A stretch of DNA of 27,804 nt from Chromera velia (GCA_018398765.1 JAHBMJ010001652.1:1-27804), one strand, 5' to 3'; shown: positions 1 through 8,542, numbered from the stretch's first letter. The notes: a model not told the origin generated them from the letters alone. Program-made: numbers and translations.

Positions 1-505
1 CATCTACTTCCTCCAGTCCCAGAACGACCCTCCTCCACACGTAGTGAGGTCCGAGGAACCCCGTCAGAATGTCCGTCTGGTAAGTAGCGAGCGAGAGGAC
101 TCGGTACTTCAACGCGAAGTACTTGAGGCCGTTTGACACGCACAATCTGTAGGACAACCAATTCAATGAATCGTGAAATTCATTGAATTCGTCCTTGCAT
201 AAGTCAAAAAAGGCCCGGCCCCTCGCAACCCAGTGCCCTGGGATTTCTTTTGGGGCCTCCCTGGCCCCGTACTCAGGCCTCCGCATTATCGACAAGAGCA
301 GATTTTCAAATAAAACAGAGAAAGAGTTGGTCATCTTCGATTGGAGCGAGTCAAACAATTTAAGGACTCCGTCTTTCTTCTCTTCTGGGGGGGCCGACTT
401 TCCTTCCAACGCTAAAATTAGGGCCGTGATGGGTTCCTCATCCGGAAATATGCTTCTACACTGCCTCACTGCCGCGATGGCTTCCTCCACACTTTCAGCA
501 GCCAT
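1..505 (-). CDS. Hypothetical protein, 5' part only (runs off left edge)
   Basis: On the minus strand an open frame starts at ATG 505-503 and stays open to the window edge, giving 168 codons with no stop, so the 3' end is missing. The ATG context (TCC before, G at +4) is acceptable. The N-terminus (MAAESVEEAIAAVRQCRSIF) is a predicted amphipathic helix with no signal peptide. Later segments include FSVLFENLLLSIMRRPEYG, HWVARGRAFFDLCKDEF and LKYFALKYRVLSLATYQTD, which look like helices rich in aromatic and basic residues. No intron is needed. I recognise no family. It reads away from the pyrimidine-rich block, which is purine-rich in this gene's sense and may hold its promoter. Coding status rests on the long uninterrupted frame and natural composition. 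Confidence 0.62.
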   Translation of the reverse strand, partial: MAAESVEEAIAAVRQCRSIFPDEEPITALILALEGKSAPPEEKKDGVLKLFDSLQSKMTNSFSVLFENLLLSIMRRPEYGAREAPKEIPGHWVARGRAFFDLCKDEFNEFHDSLNWLSYRLCVSNGLKYFALKYRVLSLATYQTDILTGFLGPHYVWRRVVLGLEEVD

Positions 506-780
506 GGAGACGGAAGGGAGCGGACACGAATTTTTTTCAAAAAACAAACTGGCAAACAGGAAACTGCTGGTGCACTAGCTATAGTTGAAGTCTGGAGATT
601 CTGTTCCATAGAATTGATGGAAGTGGGATAGGTAAAAAATCCCCCAACTTTCAGCTCTGAAGGGCACTTGGTTGGTTCAGTCGAGTTTTCGGCGGCGAAG
701 CGCCGCTTTGGGGGGGCAAAAAAGAACCCGGCGGGCCCCGGCATGCGTTCTTCCCTTAATGGTTGTTTTCGTCCCTTTCG
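506..780. promoter_or_regulatory. Upstream region of the 1-505 gene, with GC hairpin
   Basis: No gene is seen here. A perfect 6-bp stem with a 3-nt loop (GCGGCG-AAG-CGCCGC) lies at 692-706, followed by a G run and a GC-rich patch. As the sequence upstream of the minus-strand start at 505, it probably includes the 5' UTR and promoter. No TATA box or other named element was identified. Confidence 0.3.
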
Positions 781-819
781 GGGCTTCTTCCCTTTCTTTC
801 CTCCTTCTTTTCTTTCTTG

Positions 820-853
<34 letters not shown>

Positions 854-1560
854 GTTGCTTTCTTTCTTCCTTCTTTCCTTCTTTCCTTCCTTCCTTCTTT
901 GATCTCTTCTTCTTTTCTTTCTTTGTCAGAGACTTGGAGTCCCTTCTTTCTGTCTTTCCTTGCTTCCTTCATTGCATCCTTCCCCCCTCCTACTTTCGTT
1001 CTCTCTTTCGTTCAAAAATTTTCAAGCTTTCTGTATCTGTTTTCTTCCTGTCTTTCATTTATTCCTTTCTTCTTCTATTTGTTCCTATCATTTATTCCTT
1101 TCTCCCGTTCTTCTTCTATTCGTTTCTTTCCTTCCTTCCTTCCTTCCTTCTTCCTTCCTTTGTTGCCTTGTCTCTCATCCTGGTCTCTCCTTTAATTTCC
1201 TTCTTTGAAGTTCTTCCTTCCCCTGCTGCTTCCTTCTTTCCTTAAAGTTCCTTCTTTTTTTTATTTTCTTCTGTCCTTTATCCCTGTCTGTTGTTCTTCT
1301 TTCCATCCTTACTCTCTTCCTTCTTTTTTCTTATTTTCTTAATTCCTTTCTTCCTTCCTTCTTTCCATCTTACTTTCCGTCCTTATTCATTGGCCTTCCT
1401 TCTTTCTTCGTCTAAAACTCCTTAGTACTTTCCTTCCTTCATTCATTCATTCCTTCCTTCCTTCTTTCTATCCTTTTTCTTTCCCTTGCTTGTTTTCCTT
1501 CTTCCTTCCTCCGTCTTCGTTATCTTCCTGTTTTGCTTTCTTGTTTTGTTTTCTTCCCTT
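781..1560. repeat. Long imperfect (CTTT/CCTT)n pyrimidine tract with (CT)n core
   Basis: About 780 nt are nearly all C and T on the + strand, made of degenerate CTTT, CCTT and CTTC units with a purer (CT)n run near 825-853. Open frames across it translate to Ser/Phe/Leu runs, or Lys/Arg/Glu runs on the other strand, and are composition artefacts. Mirror-symmetric homopurine-homopyrimidine DNA of this length can form triplex (H-DNA). Confidence 0.85.
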
Positions 1561-2280
1561 ACCCAATAGATGTTATTTATATGTTGAAGGCGGCGGCACT
1601 CTGAGTTTCCGTGATTTGTCTTAATTATAAGAAGGTGGTGTCTCAGAATGTCATCTTTTGGGCGACCATGGTAGAAGAAGTATAGAAACGACTCTTAATT
1701 CAGCTTCCTGCACGCAACTAGATGACGACTTGATTTTGGTTTGCATTTGTTCTGGCTTTGATTTGGCTCTGGCTCAGGTTTTGGCTTCGGAAAGGTTTGA
1801 TGAATTGTAGGTTGAAGTAGCTTGTTTGTCTTAACTTGTCTGGACACACTGAGTTTAGCAGTGCCAATGCGAAATTAGTCGTTGCAAAGTCTGCGTGGCG
1901 TGCATTCCGCGCCGCCTGGCTTTCGGTGCGTGGTGTGTTTTGGCACGTTGAGGTGCAGATCACATGTATAGCCCTTGATAAGCTGCCTGCTTATAAGCAA
2001 TTATGCGCTGACTGTACTCTTCCAATTAACTCAAACGTTTGCCAGCAATGGGAAGGCATACACCAATCTCCTACAGAATAAATACATAAATAGGAATATA
2101 GATAGTTGATTTATATAGTTAACTAGCATTAAAATTACTTAAAAGAATCTAAATTTATTAATACAATAGTTTAAATATTTATTATCAGCTTATTTATTAT
2201 TGATAAGCTAAAAAAAATCTATTAAACTTATATTTTATACTAGTATTTTATGTTAAGAAAATCTAGAATAATATTATTAA
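1561..2280. other. Unassigned intergenic DNA, AT-rich at its right end
   Basis: 1561-2080 has ordinary composition and two short overlapping open frames on opposite strands (about 1718-2081). Neither has an ATG start supported by context or a recognisable family, so none is called. 2081-2280 is very AT-rich and holds a perfect 7-bp stem (AGCTTAT/ATAAGCT) at 2187-2193 and 2203-2209. The word ACTAGTAT at 2239-2246 recurs at 3783-3790 and may be the left target-site copy of the retroelement. Confidence 0.4.
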
Positions 2281-3790
2281 TATAAAGGTCAGACTTCTGC
2301 ATAGAGGTCCACTTTCAAGCAGAGGGACTTTTACGCTGACGATCTCTGCTTTCTTACCCATTCCGTCTCAGATCTTCAAAAAAAATTCTCTGCTCTCGAG
2401 AAGTATTGCAAAGAATGGAGACTTATAGTCACTCTGAAAAAGACAAAGATTTTCCGCCTGTCTGCCTTTGCATTTGGGGAAAGCTCCAGTTTGGTGGTAT
2501 ATGAAGGGAAAGAAGTTGAATAGGCAATGGAATACAAGTACCTAGGGTACCTGTTCTTTGAGGGGGAATGCCTCAGTGAGATAGTTGAATCGTGTATTGC
2601 TTTGGCCTCCCGCGCCCTGGGGGCTGTGTTTGGTCTGATTGCCAGTATGGGTCCCCTCAGTGTAGATACGTAGATGACTGGTTTTAGAGCATGTCAGTCC
2701 CCTGTCGCACTGTACTGCCTCGAATGCTTCCCTCTTCGTGATGCCGATCTTCTTGCAATCGATGCTTTGCAGCTCCGTTTTGCACGCTGGTCTGGCCGTC
2801 TGTCTGCTCGCAGTCTTCATTTGCCCTCCCTATGTATTTTTGGCCTGCTTTCTGCAAAAGCCCTACTTTGCTCTAGAGTGGCCGACTGGTGATGCTCGCT
2901 CTCGCAAACTATGCATACCGTTCCCGCTGCAATGCTGCATGTCTGGGAGGGAAACACTTGTCCAGAGTTTTCAAGAGCCTCCTTGTGGCTGCTTCGTTGG
3001 GCTAGTCTGGATTTTGTTTGTTCGTTAAGGATAGGAGTACCGCAACACCCTGGCACCAGTGGGCAGCAGCGATAGAGAGTTCAAAGCACCGGCTCTCTCT
3101 TCTTTAAGGGCAGAGCTAGACATGCAGTTGCGGAAGAGGTCTGCATGCAACAGGCGGGGGCTATCGCTTCTTCACATTTCCCTCCTCTTACCAAGCTCAC
3201 CCCCCTTCAACAAGCTTTTCCCTCCTCTCATCGTATGTTTATGTTTTTTCTTTGCAACAAATCTGCCTCTGGTCTCTACTCCTTTTCTGCCCTCCCTCGA
3301 TATGCTTTCACAATAACCGACGGCTCTCTGTTCGGTTTCTTACGTCTGCTCTCATTTATAATTAACCCACAAGGCGAAAGCAGTGCTCTATCTATTAAAT
3401 GTAGCGACTACAAATTCTGTGTACATGATTCTTGTATTCGGTGTGTTAATGACTTTATGCATAGACTTTTTTCATGTGCCAAGTGGCTGGATGAAAGAGA
3501 ATTCCTGTACTGCCTAGCTGAGCTGGAATCCATTAATTCAAATGATTGTAACTGTCTACTCCCCGGTGCAAGTACATCTGAACTCTTCATCCGTAATGTC
3601 ATTCAATCGGTTCTACGCTCGCATCCGGTCTGTCTCTTTGATGCCTGTCTCCCTATTCTAGAAAGTGATTAACTGATCAACTCCACCGGCGACTTAACAA
3701 ACAATAACCATACATGTATGTGCCGACCGGGAGCTTAACGCTCCAACTGGGGTTAGGCATCCTCTAACTAACTAACTAACTAACTAGTAT
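2247..3790 (+). mobile_element. 5'-truncated LINE insertion with (CTAA)n 3' tail
   Basis: This is the element holding the RT pseudogene. After the ORF stop at 3672 come about 57 nt, a 5-bp stem with a 5-nt loop (GGAGC-TTAAC-GCTCC, 3730-3744), then about 20 nt and a 23-nt (CTAA)n tract at 3764-3786. A tandem-repeat tail in place of poly(A) is known in several LINE clades. ACTAGTAT occurs at 2239-2246 and again at 3783-3790 and could be an 8-bp target-site duplication. It partly overlaps the repeat tail and is AT-rich, so this is weak evidence. The left boundary is uncertain. Confidence 0.65.
2281..3672 (+). pseudogene. Decayed non-LTR retrotransposon reverse transcriptase (3' half)
   Basis: One frame runs from 2281 to the terminal TAA at 3670-3672, broken by in-frame stops near 2302, at 2521, 2671, 2890 and near 3073. 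It contains RDFYADDLCFLTHS at about 2323-2364, the RT palm motif C (Y-A-D-D), followed by a thumb-like part: LEKYCKEWRL with LKKTKIFRLS, then AMEYKYLGYLFFEG (usually Y-L-G in LINE RTs), then an Ala-rich helix and an aromatic C-terminal part. The order YADD, K-T-K, YKYLG is typical of jockey/CR1-like LINE polymerases. Upstream RT motifs and endonuclease are absent, so it is 5' truncated. The stops make it inactive. The last 176 codons are clean, so decay is patchy. Confidence 0.82.
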
Positions 3791-4151
3791 CACGGTTTTG
3801 AGGGTGTGGATATAACTAATTTAAATCTAAAGTTCAAATTATAGTGACAGAACCAGTGTGGGTTAGTACTGAGGAGAGTGTATCAAAAACTATAACAGAT
3901 CTAGCGATAAATCTAGCGATAAATAAAAGCCGAATGCAGTCTAGAGTCTAGAAAGCTGTGCAATTATAAGTTGACCGTTTGCCACTAGTGTGGGGGTATG
4001 TCACAGTATGTGGGTAAGTGAATGGCTATACCTAGATGGGTTCCTGGATTGCTAGCTGTGAGGTGCGGGGAGGGTGGGTGGGTGAGTGCAGGTCGACCGG
4101 GTCCGTCATCTCTTTTGCTCGTTCCCCTACCTCTTCTCCCTGCTTCAGCAA
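3791..4151. other. Intergenic / 3' flank of the minus-strand paralog
   Basis: No gene is seen. A 12-nt unit (CTAGCGATAAAT) is repeated exactly twice at 3901-3924, and GTCTAGAGTCTAGA-like words follow. This is the 3' untranslated side of the gene at 4152-5153, but no clear polyadenylation signal is visible in that orientation. A similar word (TCTAGCGATTAAT) occurs near 10944, in the 3' flank of the other paralog. Confidence 0.35.
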
Positions 4152-5153
4152 TCAGACCGGACTGTCGAAGTTGACACTCATTGCAAACCGATCGACTGTG
4201 GCCTTCACTCCAGGGGTGCACTGGGGGAGTGTCTGGAATCCCATCATGTGCGCGTGGTAGGTCACCACCTCCTGCTTTCCATCAACGCATCCGTTGGTTG
4301 CGTCCTTTGTGAGCTCGATGGGCAAGCCAAAGCCGTTTCCATTGCCGTCTCCATTCAGGTTGAGGACCCGAAGACTGGAATAGTGGTCGAAGCCCTCAAT
4401 CTGATTATTTACTGTATACGCGGATAGGCCCGCCATGTTGTAGACGAATTGGCCATCCCTCTCCTGGGGAGGGACCATGTTATCCGGAAAAGATAGAGAA
4501 GGAGAGACGCTTGGTGATTCAAAGAGAGCTGTGCTCCCGTCACAGACCCCAACATCTGCCTCGAGAATGGCTCGAATGAAACAACTGATGATGTCTCCCT
4601 TCGGTCCTGTCCCCTTTTCCTTTCCTTTCTTTTCACTCTCCGCCTTGCCTCCTTCTGGACACTCCAGCATGGGTCCAGTCTCGTCGTTGACAGAAAATTG
4701 GATTCTGTTCGGTTCATCGAACCCTTCTGCGGTCCCTGTTGTGTTCTGAGGGGGGCAGGCTGAACCCACGTATTCAATTGACTTGATCGTGTATGGAATG
4801 GTAAAAGAGTCCTCTGTTGATTCGTACTGTGTGTTCAAAGGGACAGCTGTGGAGTCGACGAAGGTACCTCCCTCTTCAAGTAGGAAGTCAATGGCAGGGA
4901 CATCCAGAGCACCGTTGATGCGGTACTCTTCCACTTCTAGACCGACATTCAGCCCCTTCCCTCCCCTCCCCTCCTTCTTCCCAACCCCAAAGAGACCTCC
5001 AGAAAGGTCGAATCCTTTCAGCTTGTCAAGGTCCAGAGCCCCTCCCAGGTCGAGACTCTTCAGGTCAAACTTTCCAACTCCCGAATCGGACAGATTCGCC
5101 TTGCTTGAGACGGCGAACAGACTCGCGGTCAAGGCAGAAAACACGGATCTCAT
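4152..5153 (-). CDS. Secreted six-cysteine protein of unknown function, paralog A
   Basis: 333 codons from ATG 5153-5151. The open frame extends 14 codons upstream but has no earlier ATG, and the paralog starts at the same Met. Residues 1-19 (MRSVFSALTASLFAVSSKA) form a classic signal peptide with a likely A-x-A-type cleavage site. Next comes an F/L-D-L repeated stretch (residues about 25-50: KFDLKSLDLGGALDLDKLKG), then a basic Gly/Lys linker. The rest is probably beta-rich, with NTT and other possible N-glycosylation sites. Six cysteines (in ACPPQ, LECPEG, ISCFIR, GVCDG, NGCVDG, PQCTPG contexts) are all conserved in paralog B, suggesting up to three disulfides. I recognise no family. It is probably an extracellular or endomembrane protein. 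It faces paralog B head to head. Confidence 0.8.
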   Translation of the reverse strand: MRSVFSALTASLFAVSSKANLSDSGVGKFDLKSLDLGGALDLDKLKGFDLSGGLFGVGKKEGRGGKGLNVGLEVEEYRINGALDVPAIDFLLEEGGTFVDSTAVPLNTQYESTEDSFTIPYTIKSIEYVGSACPPQNTTGTAEGFDEPNRIQFSVNDETGPMLECPEGGKAESEKKGKEKGTGPKGDIISCFIRAILEADVGVCDGSTALFESPSVSPSLSFPDNMVPPQERDGQFVYNMAGLSAYTVNNQIEGFDHYSSLRVLNLNGDGNGNGFGLPIELTKDATNGCVDGKQEVVTYHAHMMGFQTLPQCTPGVKATVDRFAMSVNFDSPV

Positions 5154-5361
5154 TTTCTCAGACGGTTGACTGTGGCTCACAATCTCAAACGACAAGGAGA
5201 CTCAAGCGCAATCAGCATGTGTACGAGCATACACGTGTACCAGTATCTGTATTCAATCAGTTGGGATTTGCATGGCCTGTCCGTTGTGTCTTTGACTTTT
5301 GCGTGTGCACGCTCGATCGTTATGAAAGTGTTGTTTCAATTAAGGTCAGTCGAACTCTGTC

Positions 5362-5386
5362 ATATATATATATATATATATATATA
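5362..5386. repeat. (AT)n microsatellite
   Basis: A 25-nt uninterrupted alternating A/T tract lies 209 nt upstream of the start codon of paralog A. It is self-complementary. Confidence 0.95.
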
Positions 5387-5491
5387 CTCATGTCTCCGTA
5401 TGCGCATGCATGCAAGCCCAGGGACACACTATCTTAAAGTGTGAGTGCCTCGCCTCGTGTGTCATGCATGAATTAACGCCGCGCGGCCGGA

Positions 5492-5525
5492 AATTAATTA
5501 ATTAATCAATTAATTAATTAATTAA
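5492..5525. repeat. (TTAA/ATTA)n tetranucleotide repeat
   Basis: Eight near-perfect AATT-type units with one C interruption. The tract is almost palindromic. Confidence 0.9.
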
Positions 5526-5758
5526 GGTGCACGCATGGGTCCGATGTTATGCGCAAAATTTGCAATGATGCATGCATGGGCCTCAATGAAGCCGCGAGCT
5601 GCCCTCCGCGCCGACTCTTGATTTCGCATCGCCTCGGGGGGCAGCTCAGCTCTGCTGAGATCAGCCGAGAGGCCCTGAGATCGCACGCATCCGCATAACG
5701 CATTTTTTCATTTTTTGGGGGGGGGGGATTCAGTTCTGACGGTCGGTGATTCCAAAAT

Positions 5759-5784
5759 GTGCCCCTCAAGCAACTCGCACGGAG
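5759..5784. repeat. 26-bp direct repeat, left copy
   Basis: GTGCCCCTCAAG followed by C, AACTCGCACGGAG. It matches 8547-8572 at 25 of 26 positions in the same orientation. If the LTR element at 6237-8542 and one copy of its target site are removed, the two copies flank the foldback element almost symmetrically (about 20 nt each side). Confidence 0.85.
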
Positions 5785-5804
5785 CCGCGATCGCATTTTA
5801 AGAT

Positions 5805-6213
5805 TATACCAAGCGCAACTCAATTTGGCAAACCCATACAGCCAATTACGTTTGCGATTGCAAATGTGAAAAATATTTTTATCGCGGAAACAGTTTTTTC
5901 ATACTTACAACATGTTTCTGATAATATTCGTAAAGTCTGTACAAATTTTCAAGTTCGTACGCGTGACCGATTATGTTTACAAAAAATATGAAAATTCAAA
6001 GTCGGGCGGCCCCGGAAAACGAATCTTGACTTTGAATTTTTATATTTTTCGCAAACGTAACTGGTGGCATGTACAAACTTGAAAATTTGCACAGACTTTA
6101 CAAATATTATCAGAAACATATCGCAAGTCTAAAAAAGTGTTTGCGCGATAAAAATATTTTTCACATTTGTAATCACAATCGTAATCGTGCCAAATTGAGT
6201 TGCGCTTGGTATA
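5805..6213. mobile_element. Foldback element (two ~190-bp inverted arms)
   Basis: The left arm (5805-6003) is the reverse complement of the right arm (6028-6213), with several mismatches and small indels. A 24-nt GC-rich spacer (6004-6027) separates them. The outer ends are TATACCAAGCGCAACTCAAT and its complement. Matching inner blocks include AAATGTGAAAAATATTTTTA, TGTTTCTGATAATATT and AAAATTCAAAGTC. It has no coding capacity. The transcript would fold into one long hairpin. It resembles a MITE or foldback transposon, but no short target duplication touching the arms is obvious. Confidence 0.85.
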
Positions 6214-6236
6214 TATACTTCGCTCTTCATGATACG

Positions 6237-6463
6237 CGTAGAGTTATGGCGCTGCTAACGTACGGGGCTATAAGATCTGAGAGTCAGACATACATTGTTC
6301 GTACTTCTCTTTAGTCTTACACACAGGCAAGACTGTACTTCTGAATTGACTTGCATGCGAACCAATTAATACAATGCATGCATGCACATACATATGCGCC
6401 ATACGCTTGACATGCGCGCACTACGTGCAGCTCTGACAATGCCTACAACCTCACAATGTAACG
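6237..6463 (-). repeat. LTR, 3' copy (element sense)
   Basis: 227 bp, 222 of 227 identical to 8316-8542. It contains a GCATGCATGC-rich core and ATTAATTGG. No AATAAA polyadenylation signal is visible in element sense. Confidence 0.88.
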
Positions 6464-6465
6464 TG

Positions 6466-6476
6466 CCACCTCCCCC
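6466..6476 (-). other. Polypurine tract next to the 3' LTR
   Basis: On the minus strand GGGGGAGGTGG ends 2 nt before the 3' LTR. That is the expected place and composition for the plus-strand primer of an LTR retroelement. Confidence 0.65.
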
Positions 6477-6543
6477 AGAGTGTCGTCCCGACACTTTCAT
6501 ATAGATGTACTCAGCTGTTGAACTCAGACAGGGGTTGCGAGGG

Positions 6544-6738
6544 TTATTTCACAAGACGAGAGCGATCAGGCTTGACGTGCATGTCTCTACAGAGCATTGT
6601 CAGAACTGGGTTCGGGACGTTTGATGATGTTTGAAGCTTTTGCCTGGCGATTTGGAACATTCTGTCTTCTCTTCTTCTTGTGTCTTTCAACTCCTCTCTC
6701 ATATGCTCTCCTCTCTCTTTTTCTTGTCCATCCTGCAT
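6544..6738 (-). CDS. Small ORF inside the LTR element, uncertain
   Basis: 64 codons from ATG 6738. The product is highly charged (MQDGQEKERGEHMREELK at the start, then DTRRREDRMF), predicted helical, and ends LVK. A plausible acceptor (CCTGAGCAG) lies just upstream, so this could instead be a last exon joined to the longer ORF. It sits between that ORF and the polypurine tract. No family is recognised. Confidence 0.3.
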   Translation of the reverse strand: MQDGQEKERGEHMREELKDTRRREDRMFQIARQKLQTSSNVPNPVLTMLCRDMHVKPDRSRLVK

Positions 6739-6956
6739 TTCACTTCTGCTCAGGTGGAGGGGCAAAGATGCACTGCCTCTTTCCTACCTATACACATGCC
6801 CCCTCTCCTCCAGGCCGTGTCCACACAGCCATGCAGATGAAGTCAAAGGCAGACGCAGCTGACAAAAAAACAAATGGGCTCCATACATGGAACAGATGAT
6901 CGAACACGCAAATGGGACTGTTACAGTGGGGTAAATACCGTCTCTTCAATCCGATC

Positions 6957-8138
6957 TCAAGACTGTCGGCTGTATCCCTTCCATTCGGTCACACCTGAAC
7001 ACTGTTGTCTCATCATGTTCTGCCTTATCATGTTTAAGGCAGCAGTACGTTCTCGCTCTTGGCGTTCGAATACTAGTTGCACTCTTTCTCTTTCCGTCAG
7101 GCCTGATCGAATTCCAGTGCAGTCTGAGACAGGCCTAACTCGTCTCCCCACTTCTGGTATCTGTGCACTGAATCCCTCTCTATACGGAACTCCACCGGGA
7201 GGCATCTCATGATCTTGAGCGCGAGCTGAGCGGATCATGTTCAGCAGCGCTGCATGTCTTTCTGTTTGTTTTGCCCCTCTCTTTGCTCTCTGCTTCTCTC
7301 TCTTTCTCTCTGCCTTTCCTGCGTTTTGGGTCAGTTCTATTCTCCCAATCCTCATGGGGGCAACTTCAATTTCTCCGGCAATGAACGGCGCTGACTCTGG
7401 GAAAAGGGGTGCTGCTTTCTGACTGATCTCCCACTGACTGTCTCCGCTTCCCATGTCTGCATCCTCGTGTCCGGAAAGACCTACCGGCAATACTGCTTCG
7501 AATTCAGATTCTCCTGTATTGCTGTACCCTTGAAAATCAAACGTCATCCCTGCAGTTTGAACGAATGAGGTCTCTCCTCCTTGGTCACTTCCCTGGAAAC
7601 CCGGTGTCGCTGTGAAACTCTTTGCTGCTGTTTGGGGTTCACTCACCACAACATCACTCTGAAGGCGTTGGGGTCCCTAGTCGTCCGTGGGCGCATGCGG
7701 AATGTGTAAAGGTCTGTGCGCCTTGAACCCATCTGCTTCCTTCCGCTTCACTGGGGAGGCAGTCTGGTCGTCATCCGATTTCCTCCCATCTCTCTTGCTG
7801 TGTGTCTGTCCGAGGGCCTTCTCATTCCATTGAGTCTTCGAAAAATGCAAACCACGACGCGTTTTCTTCTTCTTTTCCGGCTCTTCGTCTCGACCCTCCT
7901 GAATGATGTCCTTCGATTGCTTGCGACCCCTCCTCGCTCTGCATTTCTTCTTGCCCATAGACCCCGACGGCAACCATCGCTGCATTTCTTGAGCAACTCC
8001 GGACAGAAGAAGATAAACAGACTTGTATTGGTCATCCAGGGTCGCAATGGAGACGTCCTTCAGTTCCTCTACACTCTTCACAAGGAACGCAATTGCACAG
8101 AAAATCGGGCCCACTTCTCTATATGGCCTCAACGTCAT
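6957..8138 (-). pseudogene. ORF of the LTR element, split by one in-frame TAG
   Basis: One minus-strand frame runs from ATG 8138 to a TGA at 6957-6959, with a single internal stop, TAG at 7679-7677 (codon 154). Part 1 (153 aa) has a hydrophobic N-terminal stretch (GPIFCAIAFLVKSVEEL), then a strongly basic part (KKKCRARRGRKQ, EPEKKKKTRRG). Part 2 (239 aa) is acidic, then Lys/Arg-rich, and carries a motif twice: RHAALLNMIRSA and RTAALNMIRQN. There is no CCHC zinc knuckle and no catalytic motif. The position, 177 nt inside the 5' LTR and behind the primer binding site, is where gag lies, so a divergent gag-like or captured host sequence is possible. The TAG may be readthrough, a mutation, or lie in a small intron (a GGTGAGTG donor-like word follows). 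Confidence 0.55.
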
Positions 8139-8304
8139 CGCAATAACAAGAGAAAGACCTACAAGAACTTTGAAAAGCGAACAGACTCAATGCACCCAGA
8201 GAAGATCGTCATCTGGTGTGAAAGAATGCCTGCCATCTGCCGTTCAACGATACAGAGATTCGTCTCTGATCATAAACAGAATAGATTGGTCCCTGACCGA
8301 CCTA

Positions 8305-8315
8305 CTCTGCTGCCA
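8305..8315 (-). other. Primer binding site, initiator-Met tRNA type
   Basis: On the minus strand TGGCAGCAGAG begins immediately after the 5' LTR. The complement of a typical eukaryotic initiator-Met tRNA 3' end (CTCTGCTACCA) is TGGTAGCAGAG, so 10 of 11 positions match and the mismatch can pair G-U. The tRNA sequence is from general knowledge. Confidence 0.72.
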
Positions 8316-8542
8316 CGTAGAGTTATGGCGCTGCTAACGTACGGAGCTATAAGATCTGAGAGTCGGACATGCATTGTTCGTACTTCTCTTTAGTCTTACA
8401 CACAGGCAAGACTCTACTTCTGAATTGACTTGCATGTGAACCAATTAATACAATGCATGCATGCACATACATATGCGCCATACGCTTGACATGCGCGCAC
8501 TACGTGCAGCTCTGACAATGCCTACAACCTCACAATGTAACG
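8316..8542 (-). repeat. LTR, 5' copy (element sense)
   Basis: 227 bp, differing from 6237-6463 at five positions. The differences imply that the insertion is not very recent. The target duplication ATACG follows at 8543-8547. Confidence 0.88.

Larger units (their letters stand above)
5154..5804. promoter_or_regulatory. Upstream region of paralog A with AT repeats
   Basis: This is the 5' flank of the minus-strand gene starting at 5153. The first 19 nt (5154-5172) are identical to the 5' flank of paralog B, and roughly 50 nt more align loosely. Beyond that are an (AT)n run at 5362-5386, an ATTA-type tetranucleotide repeat at 5492-5525, a CTCAGC-TCT-GCTGAG hairpin at 5645-5659 and an 11-nt G run near 5717-5727. 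No open frame here looks coding. Confidence 0.4.
6237..8542 (-). mobile_element. Non-autonomous LTR retroelement, 2306 bp, with 5-bp TSD
   Basis: Two 227-bp direct repeats (6237-6463, 8316-8542) differ at only 5 positions with no indels. The 5-mer ATACG flanks the whole unit exactly (6232-6236 and 8543-8547), as expected for an integrase target duplication. Read on the minus strand, the upstream LTR is followed at once by TGGCAGCAGAG (8315-8305), a primer binding site one base off the complement of a eukaryotic initiator-Met tRNA 3' end. The downstream LTR is preceded by GGGGGAGGTGG, a polypurine tract. These four signals agree on orientation. The 1852-bp interior has no recognisable protease, RT, RNase H or integrase, so it should depend on another element. 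LTR ends are CGT...ACG rather than TG...CA. Confidence 0.85.

Noticed and set aside
466-1245. Overlapping open frames on both strands, Lys/Glu/Arg-rich or Ser/Phe/Leu-rich
   Set aside because: They come from the homopyrimidine tract, which has few stop codons. No natural protein composition or supported start.
1718-2081. Two overlapping ~81-aa frames on opposite strands
   Set aside because: Short, mutually exclusive, no recognisable family. The + frame would start at TTG. Kept only as unassigned DNA.
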